A DNA stretch of 64,000 nt, taken from NCBI GenBank assembly GCA_040902885.1, contig JBBDWK010000083.1, forward strand, positions 25,988 to 89,987. Reading direction: 5' to 3'. The stretch's first letter is position 1; every line of letters starts with the position of its first letter. This document shows positions 1 through 8,818 of the stretch, piece after piece. The translations under genes were made by a program, and so were the position numbers. The notes below the pieces were generated by a model. It did no database searches. It saw only the letters and a list, made by a program, of their open reading frames with translations, and was not told where the DNA came from. This DNA comes from JBBDWK01 sp040902885. GTDB lineage: Bacteria; Acidobacteriota; Terriglobia; Bryobacterales; Bryobacteraceae.

Positions 1-935
1 CGGTTTCGAATGAGAATCCCAATCATTGGCTGCTCCACGGACTGCCGGAATCGGCACCGGACACGAATCGTCACGGATTCTCCGGGACTTACCGAGTTGC
101 AAATCTCTCCGCGTCCGTTCATCAGCGCGACGTCTACAATTTCGCTGGTTCCATCGCCGTGCCGGTGGCTTGGGTCGAGGCCATTCCTCTGTGTCTCGGT
201 GAGGTTTTGCTCCCGCGCGAGAACCGCTCCGATGTAGCGGTTGATGACATCGGTTGGATCTCCCTCGGCCTCAATTCTTCCGTTCATGAGGAAAATCGCA
301 CGGTCGGAAAGCCGCTTGACCAGACCCAGATCGTGCGAGACGAAGAGTACGGTGACCTTCCGGCGTTTCAGCTCGTCGAACTTGCGAATGCACCGGTTGG
401 CGAAGATGGCGTCGCCCACGGCGAGCGCCTCGTCGACGATCAGAATCTCGGGTTCGACGTGAATTGCCGTGGAGAACGCCAGGCGCACGTACATGCCGCT
501 CGAATACTCCTTCACGGGACGGTCGAGAAACTCGCCCAGCTCCGCGAAGGCCTCGATGGAAGGCAGAGCGCGAGTGGTTGCCGCGCGGCTCAAGCCCATA
601 ATCTCGCTGCTCAAGAAAACGTTCTCACGCCCTGTGAAGTCGGGATTGAAGCCGGCGCCAAGCTCGAGCAGCGCCGCCAGCCGGCCTTTGGTGGCCACGC
701 GTCCGCAAGTCGGTTCCAGAATGCCGCCGACGATCTGGAGCAGAGTGCTCTTTCCGCAGCCGTTCGGACCTACGATGCCCAAAGTCTCACCGCGATCAAC
801 TGAAAGGTTCACGTCGCGAAGGGCCCAGAATTCACGATGCAGATTCCGCGAGAAGAAGGGGAGCGATTCCCGGATACGGTCGGAGGGACGATGATAAAGG
901 CGATAAACCTTGGAGACGTTTTGAACACAAACCAC
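1..935 (-). CDS. Wzt/TagH-type polysaccharide export ABC transporter ATP-binding protein (3' end outside window)
   Basis: Read on the minus strand, about 311 residues are visible before the window edge cuts the C-terminus. It has Walker A GPNGCGKST, the signature SSGMYVRL, Walker B ILIVDEALA and the switch His in FVSHD. The long N-terminal stretch VSKVYRLYHRP and the short Q-loop region are typical of the TagH/Wzt branch, which energises export of lipid-linked O-antigen or teichoic-acid-like glycans. After residue ~250 the sequence enters a beta-rich region like the Wzt C-terminal carbohydrate-binding domain. The start is a GTG at 935; an in-frame TAA lies two codons upstream, so no longer start is possible. 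It begins only 34 bases after the last virion gene on the same strand, and I see no terminator between them. The partner permease would lie outside the window. Confidence 0.85.
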   Translation of the reverse strand, partial: MVCVQNVSKVYRLYHRPSDRIRESLPFFSRNLHREFWALRDVNLSVDRGETLGIVGPNGCGKSTLLQIVGGILEPTCGRVATKGRLAALLELGAGFNPDFTGRENVFLSSEIMGLSRAATTRALPSIEAFAELGEFLDRPVKEYSSGMYVRLAFSTAIHVEPEILIVDEALAVGDAIFANRCIRKFDELKRRKVTVLFVSHDLGLVKRLSDRAIFLMNGRIEAEGDPTDVINRYIGAVLAREQNLTETQRNGLDPSHRHGDGTSEIVDVALMNGRGEICNSVSPGESVTIRVRCRFRQSVEQPMIGILIRN

Positions 936-969
936 GGCTTAACTCAAACAATAGCACGCCGGAAACGAT

Positions 970-3711
970 TTAACCTTGATAGCCGCTGCGGCGGCTGCCA
1001 CGGTGCAAGGGAACCGGAAAGCCGATGAGGCAGAATTGATCCAGCGCGAAGAGGACCACTGATTCGACTGCCTCGCCTTTGGATGCGTTAGTTTCCCGAA
1101 GCCAGGGCGTGGTGTAGTCGCCGATGCCGACCAGGTGGCTGCTCTTCGATCTCGGAAATCCAAGCTGCATCGGGAGCAGGATGGACTCCCTGGACTTGTT
1201 CATATCGCGCCACCCGGTGAACGTGAAGTTCTCCGTCTTGAAGCAATCGAGTCTAGAGGGCGTCCAATCCTGCAGAGGCAGATTGACGACTCTGGTGAGA
1301 GGGAAATCGTTGACATCCGGAGGATAGAGAACCTCAAAGCGCGTGCTGGGGTAGCTCTGGCGAACGAAGTCCATGATGTCGTTTGTGAAGGCTCCGATGA
1401 GGCCCGGCAGGAACTGAGCTTCCTCCGGATAGGCATCCGGCGACTCCGTATTATTCACGAACACGTGCATGGGGCGGCCATGAATAGACGCGAAAGTCGA
1501 GGTTGTATAGGCGTCGTAAAAGGGCATGCCGGAAGGATCGTAGGCAAAGTACCACCACTGCACTTCGCCGAACTGCAAGTATGGCTGAACGCCGGCCTCG
1601 ACAAGGATGCCTGCCATGTCGCGGTACACCTCGCGGTAAAAAGCGGTGGTCTGCGGCGAAAAGTTGGTGTGCAGAGCCGGCGTGTTCAGCGTTACCGGCG
1701 CCCCGCTCGGATACCTCGAAGCGATTCCCGCCTCCGGCGACGGGTCTCCATGCTGCAGTTCCATGCTGAATGCCGCCGCCACGTCGATCCCGTAAGCCTT
1801 CAGCGCCTTGTAGAAGCTGCGGCTCCAGTCGCGTACGGCGCGGTTCAATCTAGGCGTGGCTTGGAGGTCCGTGCGCCAGTTCCCATCTTCGCCGCCGAGA
1901 AGGGTGGCGCTGCTCACGTGAACCGAGAAGGCTCCCGCGGTGGGTGACGCGGAGATCGTCACGGACTCTCCGGCTATGCCCATGGCCCTTGCGTGAACCG
2001 TCAGGACCGTGTCGTTCAGCTCCACCCAGATGCCCGTATACCCGCTGTTGATCTCGAGCTCAAAGGCACGCGCTATCGTCTCAGCGGTATCTCCCACCAA
2101 ATTCAGATGTTCAATCGTTGTGGGAGGAAGCTCCGAGCCTGCGGAACCGATGACCAGTGTTGTAATTTGGCTGTGGGAAGGCGCGCCGGTGAATTCGACA
2201 GTGGCTGTCGCATAGCTTTGTCCGGGGCGATGAAGTTCATAAAACCACAGTGCGCCGACGTAGTGATTCGCTCTTCCGAGAAAACCGAGCGAATGGATCA
2301 TCCAGGCGGTTCGCTCCGGCGCTAGAGCGATGGAGTGATCCGTATCCCAGTCGGTGGCCAATGTAGTTTGGGGATCGGGCGGAATGGTAGGCAGCTCAGC
2401 CGCGGGCACTGCCATTTCCAGGAAGTCGAAGTAGAAAGGCGAGCCGGGCGGCCCGGCGTGTGTAACAGTGACGGCGTGCGGGACCTGCCCCGGAAGGTCG
2501 TAGAGAGGGATCCTAAGCAGAACGTCTTCTCCGAGAAGAGCAAGATTCTCCAGTCGCGGCGGCAGGCCATCCACTGAGATCGAAATCACGGCGCCGCTTT
2601 CAGCCTTTCGCGTCCCAAGATACAAACGATGAGGGTGCGGCAAGCTGTAGGTGTGCGTGACGCTCGAGCCGAAGCTTGTGGTGAGACGGATGCTTCCGCC
2701 TGAAAAGTTGCCCCGAGAATCAGTCCACGCGCCGGAAAGCACCACCTCGTTGGAATCGTCTTCGACCCGCCGGCTGCCGGGACCCGCAACCTGATAGGCC
2801 CGGCCGGAGCCAGCGACACTCCAGTTCGACACCACGGCCCGAAACTCGCCCGGCTGGAATGTTCCGGGCTGTAGGTCGGCCGAGTAGGTCCAGCGCATTT
2901 TGCGGATCGCCGAAGTGGGAACCGGGCGTCCCTCAACGTCGATCAACGAAGAGAATGGCAGTGTGACCCGCCACTTCGTCGGCGAAGTTCCTCCGCTGAA
3001 TCTTCGCCATGCCGGCGCCCACGACTCCGTCTTCGCTCCTGCCACGTGTCCGTATGTTCCGATGCGATTTCCGTTGGCTCCGGTTGTACTGGTAGCCGGA
3101 AGCTGGTTCAGACCGACGTAATGCAGCGTGATGGTCGTTCCCAGGACCGACGCCGCCATGATCGGAGAGAAGGCGGTGACACTGGCTTCAATCGCTGCAA
3201 GTGTTGTAGCGATGGTGTCGTTCCAGAACAGCCGGTGCGTGTGATGCTCGCCCTGCCATGCAAGTCCTACGAAGTCCCCTTCCGTTGCAGTGCCGAGCAG
3301 AGTGAAGCTGGCTGACGCTGAGGTGTAAAAGCCTTCGACGGGCGTGGCATAGTTTCTGAGGGGCACCCAGTACAACGTCTCCACGCCGCCCTGCTCCGCC
3401 CAGATACGGAGATATGGCCAATCTACGGTGGGATAAAGCGTGGAATCGAGTGGAATGCAGTTCTCGCGAGTCTCCTCGTAAGTCAGCGTCAATCCGCTGA
3501 GATCTCCGTCCGGCAGATTTCTGAAGAGGGGGTGCTCAAACGTATTATCGCGATTCCATTCGATGACCGCCCAGTCAAACTGCTGTCTCCACGTTCCGGA
3601 TACCGTAAACCGGTCGGGGGCGGTATCGCTGAGAGCTGCAATCGCCGATGGCCGCTCAAAGTAGCACTGAAGGTCCCGGTCCGGCCGGAGTTTCTCTGGA
3701 TATTCAGGCAT
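970..3711 (-). CDS. Tail-associated protein with C-terminal TIM-barrel/glycosidase-like domain
   Basis: A 913-residue protein and the last gene of the virion cluster. The first ~600 residues are Gly/Thr/Ser-rich and beta-sheet-like, with segments resembling carbohydrate-binding or concanavalin-like folds. From about residue 625 a different domain begins (RAVRDWSRSFYKAL, FSMELQHG, FREVYRDMAGILVEAG-like helices, then LQFGEVQWWYF). It alternates helices and strands with Glu and Trp in positions suggestive of a glycoside-hydrolase-type TIM barrel. In RcGTA the last structural gene also carries a TIM-barrel domain near the tail tip, so a role in binding or opening surface glycan is plausible. I cannot assign a hydrolase family or prove catalysis. 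The ATG at 3711 lies 11 bases after the preceding gene's stop. Confidence 0.6.
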   Translation of the reverse strand: MPEYPEKLRPDRDLQCYFERPSAIAALSDTAPDRFTVSGTWRQQFDWAVIEWNRDNTFEHPLFRNLPDGDLSGLTLTYEETRENCIPLDSTLYPTVDWPYLRIWAEQGGVETLYWVPLRNYATPVEGFYTSASASFTLLGTATEGDFVGLAWQGEHHTHRLFWNDTIATTLAAIEASVTAFSPIMAASVLGTTITLHYVGLNQLPATSTTGANGNRIGTYGHVAGAKTESWAPAWRRFSGGTSPTKWRVTLPFSSLIDVEGRPVPTSAIRKMRWTYSADLQPGTFQPGEFRAVVSNWSVAGSGRAYQVAGPGSRRVEDDSNEVVLSGAWTDSRGNFSGGSIRLTTSFGSSVTHTYSLPHPHRLYLGTRKAESGAVISISVDGLPPRLENLALLGEDVLLRIPLYDLPGQVPHAVTVTHAGPPGSPFYFDFLEMAVPAAELPTIPPDPQTTLATDWDTDHSIALAPERTAWMIHSLGFLGRANHYVGALWFYELHRPGQSYATATVEFTGAPSHSQITTLVIGSAGSELPPTTIEHLNLVGDTAETIARAFELEINSGYTGIWVELNDTVLTVHARAMGIAGESVTISASPTAGAFSVHVSSATLLGGEDGNWRTDLQATPRLNRAVRDWSRSFYKALKAYGIDVAAAFSMELQHGDPSPEAGIASRYPSGAPVTLNTPALHTNFSPQTTAFYREVYRDMAGILVEAGVQPYLQFGEVQWWYFAYDPSGMPFYDAYTTSTFASIHGRPMHVFVNNTESPDAYPEEAQFLPGLIGAFTNDIMDFVRQSYPSTRFEVLYPPDVNDFPLTRVVNLPLQDWTPSRLDCFKTENFTFTGWRDMNKSRESILLPMQLGFPRSKSSHLVGIGDYTTPWLRETNASKGEAVESVVLFALDQFCLIGFPVPLHRGSRRSGYQG

Positions 3712-3722
3712 CGGTCGGCAGC

Positions 3723-6700
3723 CTACAGGCGAATTGTCACGGTGAGATCGGCTCCCGGCGTGGCTTGACCCACAGACAGGATATCCAACCCGAGCCTCGC
3801 GCCTGCCGGCAGCGGAGGAAGAGAGAATCCGTCTATTGCGTTAGAGAAGAGGAATCCGTTGGCGACGCTCAATTCGCACCAGGAGGCTCCGTTGACGGTC
3901 AACCGCAGGTTGATTGGCGCGCCCACAGGCGGCTGGCGGACTATCGCCGACACATCTCGGACACTGTGCGTCGCCTCAATGACCAGGTCGGGTACGGTTC
4001 CCGTTTCAATTGCGAGGAAGCCCTCGTATTGCAGCGAAATCTGTCCGCCGGACATGGTGCGCAAGCCTTGGTCGACGGTCTGAGTCAGACAGATGACGGC
4101 CGCTTCGCTGTTGCCCCGTACGTTGGTCACGAACAGTTCGGCCGCGGCTACTCTTGCATTGGGCAGTGGTATTGGAAAGCTCCAGTTCCCGCTGGCCGGG
4201 CTGCCAAAAAAGCCCTTCACGAGCGGCGCGATGGCAACTCTCTTTCCGAGGCCGTAGACGATCCTGTTCAGCTCATGAAGGGCTGAGGAGCTTCCGAGAA
4301 CGCCGCGCACGACTTGCAGCGTCAATCCCCCTTCTCCCACCTGTTCCACCTCCATAAGCTCTGAATCGATTTGCACAATAGAGCTAGGCTGCGCGTCCGT
4401 AACGGCCGTCAGCGAAAGCGTGAGATCCGCATCTCCGAGAGGAAGGGCTAACTGCGCAAAGGGCGGGCTGGCCAATTCGTTCCAATAATGAAGAGTCAAA
4501 GTGGCAGCATTGATCGTTCGCGTATTTTCAAAGCTCGGGAAGCCGATGCCGCTCAGCTCCAGAGTTCCTCCTCTCACTACGGCCAGACCGAACTGGGGCT
4601 GCGGCGCAACCTCCGCATCCAGGTCATCCTGTCCCGCGCCATTGATGGTCCAGCGGGTGATCGTAGATAGCTCGTACGGAGATTCAGCGTCCTGTACATT
4701 TGCCGCGCGGCCGCAAATCTGGACAACCGCTCCTTCTCGATTGGGAATCGCAAACCGGACCGGACTGGTGTTTCCGCTCGCGCCAAACTTCCATCCGGCC
4801 TCGGCGATCGTGAAGTAACTGGTCGCGTCGGGCTCCACTTCCCAGGCGCGGCTTAACGTCAGTGTGGACGTAGTATTGGCCACGATGGTTCTTTCCTGCC
4901 CCGCGCCCTTGCCTCGCATGATTCGGACGACGTTGCCGGAATACTCGTCCGCCGGCATCTGAGCGATAGTGCTTCCAATTGACGTTGGGGAGTGAATTGT
5001 GGCCGAATACTCCGGCTGTAGTTCCAGCCTCCAGTAGAAGTTGGCGTGGTCGAAGTTTCGGTCGGGCGGAGTAAGGGGTTCTCGCGCAATCCCCGTGTCA
5101 GTGAACTCACTGGCAACCTGTACATATGACGCGATGCGGAACAAACTGGCGGGATTTGACCCCCGATAAACGTTGAAGGCCGTAGTGCCAGCCGTAAAAC
5201 GCAGGCTAACGAGCGACACGGCGCTGCCCTCGCCCGTGTCCGGAATGTCCGCTCTGATTAGAAACGAGAGATCTCCTTCGCTTCCCTGCTGGTCGAGAGC
5301 GGAGATCGCATAGTACAAACGTTGGTTGCCGGAGATGGCGCCGCCGCCGGGCACAATCGTCGGAACCAGACTGACCAAGGGAATCTCGGCCGCGCCCTGT
5401 TGCACGATTGACGGTGCAATGAATCCTACGGACACTTCCACCACCAGCCCGCCATCGCTCGACTCGACGGATTCCTCCGTGATCTCGAACTCGTTCTCGC
5501 CTTCCTCCGTGAAGCGCGGACCGATCAAAGGCCGCGGCAGTCCGATCTCCGCATCGCCCTTGCGCCGGCCTGCCTCATCCTCCGTCACCTGGCCGTTTGT
5601 GTCGCTGTACCATTCATCGCGGTGCAGTTGGGCTGTGATGCGCGCGGTACGAAAGTTGACTCCGGGAGCGATCCTCAACACGCGAAACGGCTGTCTCTGA
5701 AATCCCTCCTTCAGATACGTGAGTGAAATCAGGTCTCCCGGCTGCAACCCGATCGCCTTTACGCTGGTCTCGAATTCGGCGTAGCAGTTGCCTCTGAGCG
5801 ATTTGTCCAGATGAAACTTCAAGATCCTCGCCGCCTGGTCGTAGCTGGCAATTCCGAGCGCGCTCATCGAAACCGAAATTTCCTGACCGGTTTTCGCGGC
5901 GTCTTCCAGGTCGACCAGCGAAAGGCTGTCTTGTTGATACTCGTTGAACGTGTCCTGGAACTCCACGGTATAGCGATTGGGCGTCTCGGCTGTGCTCCTC
6001 GACCAGAGCCGCAGGCTGGGTTCCCCATTCTCGCGGCGCAGAATTCCACCGATTCCGCTGGTGCCATCGCCGAATTCGTAGCCCGGCCAGCCGCCATCCA
6101 ACGGCTCAATGCTGTTGCTCCAATCCGGCTTCAACGGTTGCTGTAGCGCCAGAGTGTTCTCAACTCGAAGTTGCAGGAGGCCGGCTCCTCCGCCGTAAGT
6201 GAGGAAAAGGCGAGACCCGTTGCGGATTCCGCGAATGAGATCCGCGACGCTGCGCCGGCGGCGAAGCACGAGGTTGCATTGGAAGCGAGGCGCGGTTACC
6301 GGATTGCCGTACAGGTCCAGTGTCTGGATTGGCTCGGCACAGTATGCGGCAGCCTCTGCAAAACTGGACAAATCAATCTCATCCAGGTGCCAGCCGCTTC
6401 TCTGCAAAATGTCGAGCAGCACCCAGGCTGGATTGTTGGTGTAGTGTTCGCCCAGATATCCGCTCTGCAAATCGAAGTGCTGAAGACGCATCCCCTCCAG
6501 GAGGACCTTTACATTCGGCAGAGCGCGGCCGTCGTTCACCCGGTTCGGAACGACCACCGAAAGGCACGCCATGCTCCCGTGAGGATCGCCAACCGGGTTG
6601 CCAGCGCTATCGGCAAAGTCGAGGTTGAATCCGCCATTGCGGCTTCCCAGGCTGACAATGTTGAACCATCCGGTGCCGGTCATGTTTGCGCCCGCCTGGC

Positions 6701-7652
6701 CCGGCGGGACGTCAATGTCGTTCACGATCACCTTCACGACGCGATTGATTTCACCCAACCCCAGAAGCACCTCGAGCCGCGTCAGGTTGCCGTCGTTACG
6801 GGCGAAGATAATCGGTGGAGCATACCAGGCCGTGCCGTAAATCAGAGGGATGAAATCGTTGTACCGACCCTCGTTCTCCGAGACTGCGGCGGCATGATGC
6901 CCTTTCTCGCCATAACTTCTGACCAGGATCGAAGCGGGAACGAATCCGATGCCTCCAAACCTTTGTGTGGTTCGTCCCAGGGAGTCGCTTCGAAACATGC
7001 CACGCGCTTCGCAATCCGCCCGTGTAAAACTGCAGGAGGTGTAAGGCTGTCCGTCTATTAGGTTTCCGCTTCCCTCGGTGAGGTCAGGTGAGTAACCGCA
7101 GCGGAAGAAGCGCGAGTATCGAGTCTTCAAGCCGCCCGTCACTGCCTCCTCGCGCTGTTCGGGAGTTACCGGAAATTCCCAGGGACACCGGCGCTGAATC
7201 CTCACGTCCGGAAGAAGCACACGCTGCAGATTCATGCGATTGATCGCCGAGAGACGAAAGACTGTTTCGGTGATCTCGTCGGGCGGATTCGCGATTCCCT
7301 GAAAAAGAACCAGGCTCTCGGTAGCCGGGACGCCCTGCCGCAGATCGAAGAACAGGAACTGAATCCTGATTCTCGATCCCTTCCACCCTACCGCGCGTTC
7401 GATCTGCGAGAAATGAGAATCGGCGTTCGCCAGGGCGATGGATACTCGGGGAATGGCATCGACTCCTTGGTCCGACCCGCCCTGGATCTCAAACAGATTA
7501 TGGTGCAGGACACGTGCGGCATAGAGGTTTCCCCCTATGGTCGCGCGGTGCGTACTCCACCGTTCGATCTCGCCATTCCCGAGCTCGCATTCGAATAGCA
7601 GAAGCGGGGTATCGGTAACCGCCTGTTCCTTGGTCTCGAATATAGTCGCCAT
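3723..7652 (-). CDS. Tail hub / host-recognition protein (DUF2163-like N-terminus)
   Basis: A 1309-residue protein. Residues 1-220 look like the tail hub family (DUF2163/phage_BR0599, minor tail protein L). Four cysteines at about 156, 185, 207 and 214 (RRCPWEF, FRCGYS, SCSFTRADC) match the pattern that binds a [4Fe-4S] centre in lambda gpL. Residues ~230-700 resemble baseplate/host-specificity J domains. After ~740 come fibronectin-like and other beta-rich modules (e.g. YYAISALDQQGSEG) typical of tip proteins that contact the host. By position it combines the jobs of GTA genes 13 and 15. The start ATG at 7652 is 9 bases after the previous stop. Confidence is high for a tail tip role and lower for the exact domain borders. 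Confidence 0.75.
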   Translation of the reverse strand: MATIFETKEQAVTDTPLLLFECELGNGEIERWSTHRATIGGNLYAARVLHHNLFEIQGGSDQGVDAIPRVSIALANADSHFSQIERAVGWKGSRIRIQFLFFDLRQGVPATESLVLFQGIANPPDEITETVFRLSAINRMNLQRVLLPDVRIQRRCPWEFPVTPEQREEAVTGGLKTRYSRFFRCGYSPDLTEGSGNLIDGQPYTSCSFTRADCEARGMFRSDSLGRTTQRFGGIGFVPASILVRSYGEKGHHAAAVSENEGRYNDFIPLIYGTAWYAPPIIFARNDGNLTRLEVLLGLGEINRVVKVIVNDIDVPPGQAGANMTGTGWFNIVSLGSRNGGFNLDFADSAGNPVGDPHGSMACLSVVVPNRVNDGRALPNVKVLLEGMRLQHFDLQSGYLGEHYTNNPAWVLLDILQRSGWHLDEIDLSSFAEAAAYCAEPIQTLDLYGNPVTAPRFQCNLVLRRRRSVADLIRGIRNGSRLFLTYGGGAGLLQLRVENTLALQQPLKPDWSNSIEPLDGGWPGYEFGDGTSGIGGILRRENGEPSLRLWSRSTAETPNRYTVEFQDTFNEYQQDSLSLVDLEDAAKTGQEISVSMSALGIASYDQAARILKFHLDKSLRGNCYAEFETSVKAIGLQPGDLISLTYLKEGFQRQPFRVLRIAPGVNFRTARITAQLHRDEWYSDTNGQVTEDEAGRRKGDAEIGLPRPLIGPRFTEEGENEFEITEESVESSDGGLVVEVSVGFIAPSIVQQGAAEIPLVSLVPTIVPGGGAISGNQRLYYAISALDQQGSEGDLSFLIRADIPDTGEGSAVSLVSLRFTAGTTAFNVYRGSNPASLFRIASYVQVASEFTDTGIAREPLTPPDRNFDHANFYWRLELQPEYSATIHSPTSIGSTIAQMPADEYSGNVVRIMRGKGAGQERTIVANTTSTLTLSRAWEVEPDATSYFTIAEAGWKFGASGNTSPVRFAIPNREGAVVQICGRAANVQDAESPYELSTITRWTINGAGQDDLDAEVAPQPQFGLAVVRGGTLELSGIGFPSFENTRTINAATLTLHYWNELASPPFAQLALPLGDADLTLSLTAVTDAQPSSIVQIDSELMEVEQVGEGGLTLQVVRGVLGSSSALHELNRIVYGLGKRVAIAPLVKGFFGSPASGNWSFPIPLPNARVAAAELFVTNVRGNSEAAVICLTQTVDQGLRTMSGGQISLQYEGFLAIETGTVPDLVIEATHSVRDVSAIVRQPPVGAPINLRLTVNGASWCELSVANGFLFSNAIDGFSLPPLPAGARLGLDILSVGQATPGADLTVTIRL

Positions 7653-7661
7653 GGTCGAGCT

Positions 7662-8456
7662 CTAGGTTGTCCGTGCGGCAATCCTCAAAACGCACGAGTG
7701 CCGTCCGGGTCCATCCGTCGTCGCCGCCCAGACCTCGTTTTGAAAGTGCGCGTCCTTGTATACTCCCGATGCAGAGGATGTGGCCCGGTACCTGGATGGA
7801 GCGAATTGTGCCTGCACTTGGAGCCCGTAGACTTCCAGCGCCGTTTGCGGCTCGAGGCGTAGTCCAAAGGTCAGCGATTCATTCGGGTCTTCGCGCTGAG
7901 CCGGGAAGATCAGGCGAGTCCAGGATGGAGTGAGCGGCTGCTCCAGCAGGTGAGTTTCCGATGCCGTCTGCCGAAAGAGACTGACCCTCGGGCCGCTGTC
8001 GCTGCGGGCATAGACGCTGAAGCAATAGTGGAACCAGGCGGGCGCATTCAAAGTCTGTTGTACGGACAGGATTCCTGCCGTGGTATTGCCGATGCGGCTC
8101 GCTCTGTTGTTCCCCAATGGATCGGGCACGCCTTGGTGGACCTCCAATGGCCCGGTCTTCTCCCAAACCGGCTGATCGAGGTCTTCGCTCCACGAAAACA
8201 GGTTTCCAGTTGGATCGAGGAACGTGAAGGCTCCCAGCGTTCCTTCAACTCCGTCGTAAAGCTCGGCAATTTCTTGCAGTTCCGAATCCGATAGCTCGGA
8301 CAACTCCAGTTCCCATTCCACGCGTGTGCTGCCGGGATCCCACCATTTGATCTGGCGTCCGTCCGGGCAGTCGTTCAGAGCGGTACGCATGAGATGCCGT
8401 TTTCGAAGGGGAAACTGGCCTATACTCCCCGACGCGAGTTGTGGAAAGTAGTTCAT
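7662..8456 (-). CDS. Distal tail protein, DUF2460-like with a jelly-roll-like C-terminus
   Basis: A 264-residue protein from ATG 8456, which lies one base after the upstream TGA at 8460-8458. An upstream in-frame TTG at 8480 would overlap the previous gene and is less likely. The first ~100 residues contain the pattern W-x-L-x-L ... EL-x-x-I ... G-x-F-x-F-x-DP, seen in DUF2460-type distal tail proteins. The same pattern recurs in the neighbouring 119-residue protein, so the two look like tandem paralogues. Residues ~110-250 (FHYCFSVYARSDS, LTFGLRLEP, LEVYGLQVQ) form a beta-sandwich resembling carbohydrate-binding modules found on tail proteins. It probably sits between the tail tube and the hub. 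Confidence 0.6.
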   Translation of the reverse strand: MNYFPQLASGSIGQFPLRKRHLMRTALNDCPDGRQIKWWDPGSTRVEWELELSELSDSELQEIAELYDGVEGTLGAFTFLDPTGNLFSWSEDLDQPVWEKTGPLEVHQGVPDPLGNNRASRIGNTTAGILSVQQTLNAPAWFHYCFSVYARSDSGPRVSLFRQTASETHLLEQPLTPSWTRLIFPAQREDPNESLTFGLRLEPQTALEVYGLQVQAQFAPSRYRATSSASGVYKDAHFQNEVWAATTDGPGRHSCVLRIAARTT

Positions 8457-8457
8457 G

Positions 8458-8817
8458 TCAGATTCGGTTTTCGCGGACAATCAACGTCGTTCGCCCAAAC
8501 GTTTCTCCGGTCCATTCCAACTCGATGCTCTCCGTCTCCAGACTGCAATCGGAGTGCTCTTCTTCGCTCCACGGATCGACGAAACTGAAGCTTCCCTGCC
8601 GCCCCCGCTGCTCCACAAAAAAGTCCTCCAGGGCCGTGAGCTCTTGCTCGTCAAGGCGGTCCAGCCGGATGATCCAGCGCCGCAGCGGACCCTCGGAGTC
8701 GCGGTACCTTTGCTCCGACCCGTCTACGAAGTGCAGGGTGCGGTGCGCATGATTCCAAGTCCTGGTAGCGGGATACTGGAGGACGGCGCCAGTCTTGAGG
8801 CGAGGGAGGGTGGGCAT
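8458..8817 (-). CDS. Small distal tail protein, DUF2460-like
   Basis: A 119-residue protein between the tape measure and the larger DUF2460-like protein. It shares with its downstream neighbour a core of W-x-x-x-L-x-x-L, an EL-rich helix, then G-S-F-S-F-V-DP, and ends in a short strand pair (TTLIVREN). The size and position fit the RcGTA gene 12 distal tail protein, which attaches the hub to the tube. The stop at 8458 is one base before the next ATG, so translation is probably coupled. The family link rests on pattern and context, not on a search. Confidence 0.6.
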   Translation of the reverse strand: MPTLPRLKTGAVLQYPATRTWNHAHRTLHFVDGSEQRYRDSEGPLRRWIIRLDRLDEQELTALEDFFVEQRGRQGSFSFVDPWSEEEHSDCSLETESIELEWTGETFGRTTLIVRENRI

Positions 8818-8818
8818 A

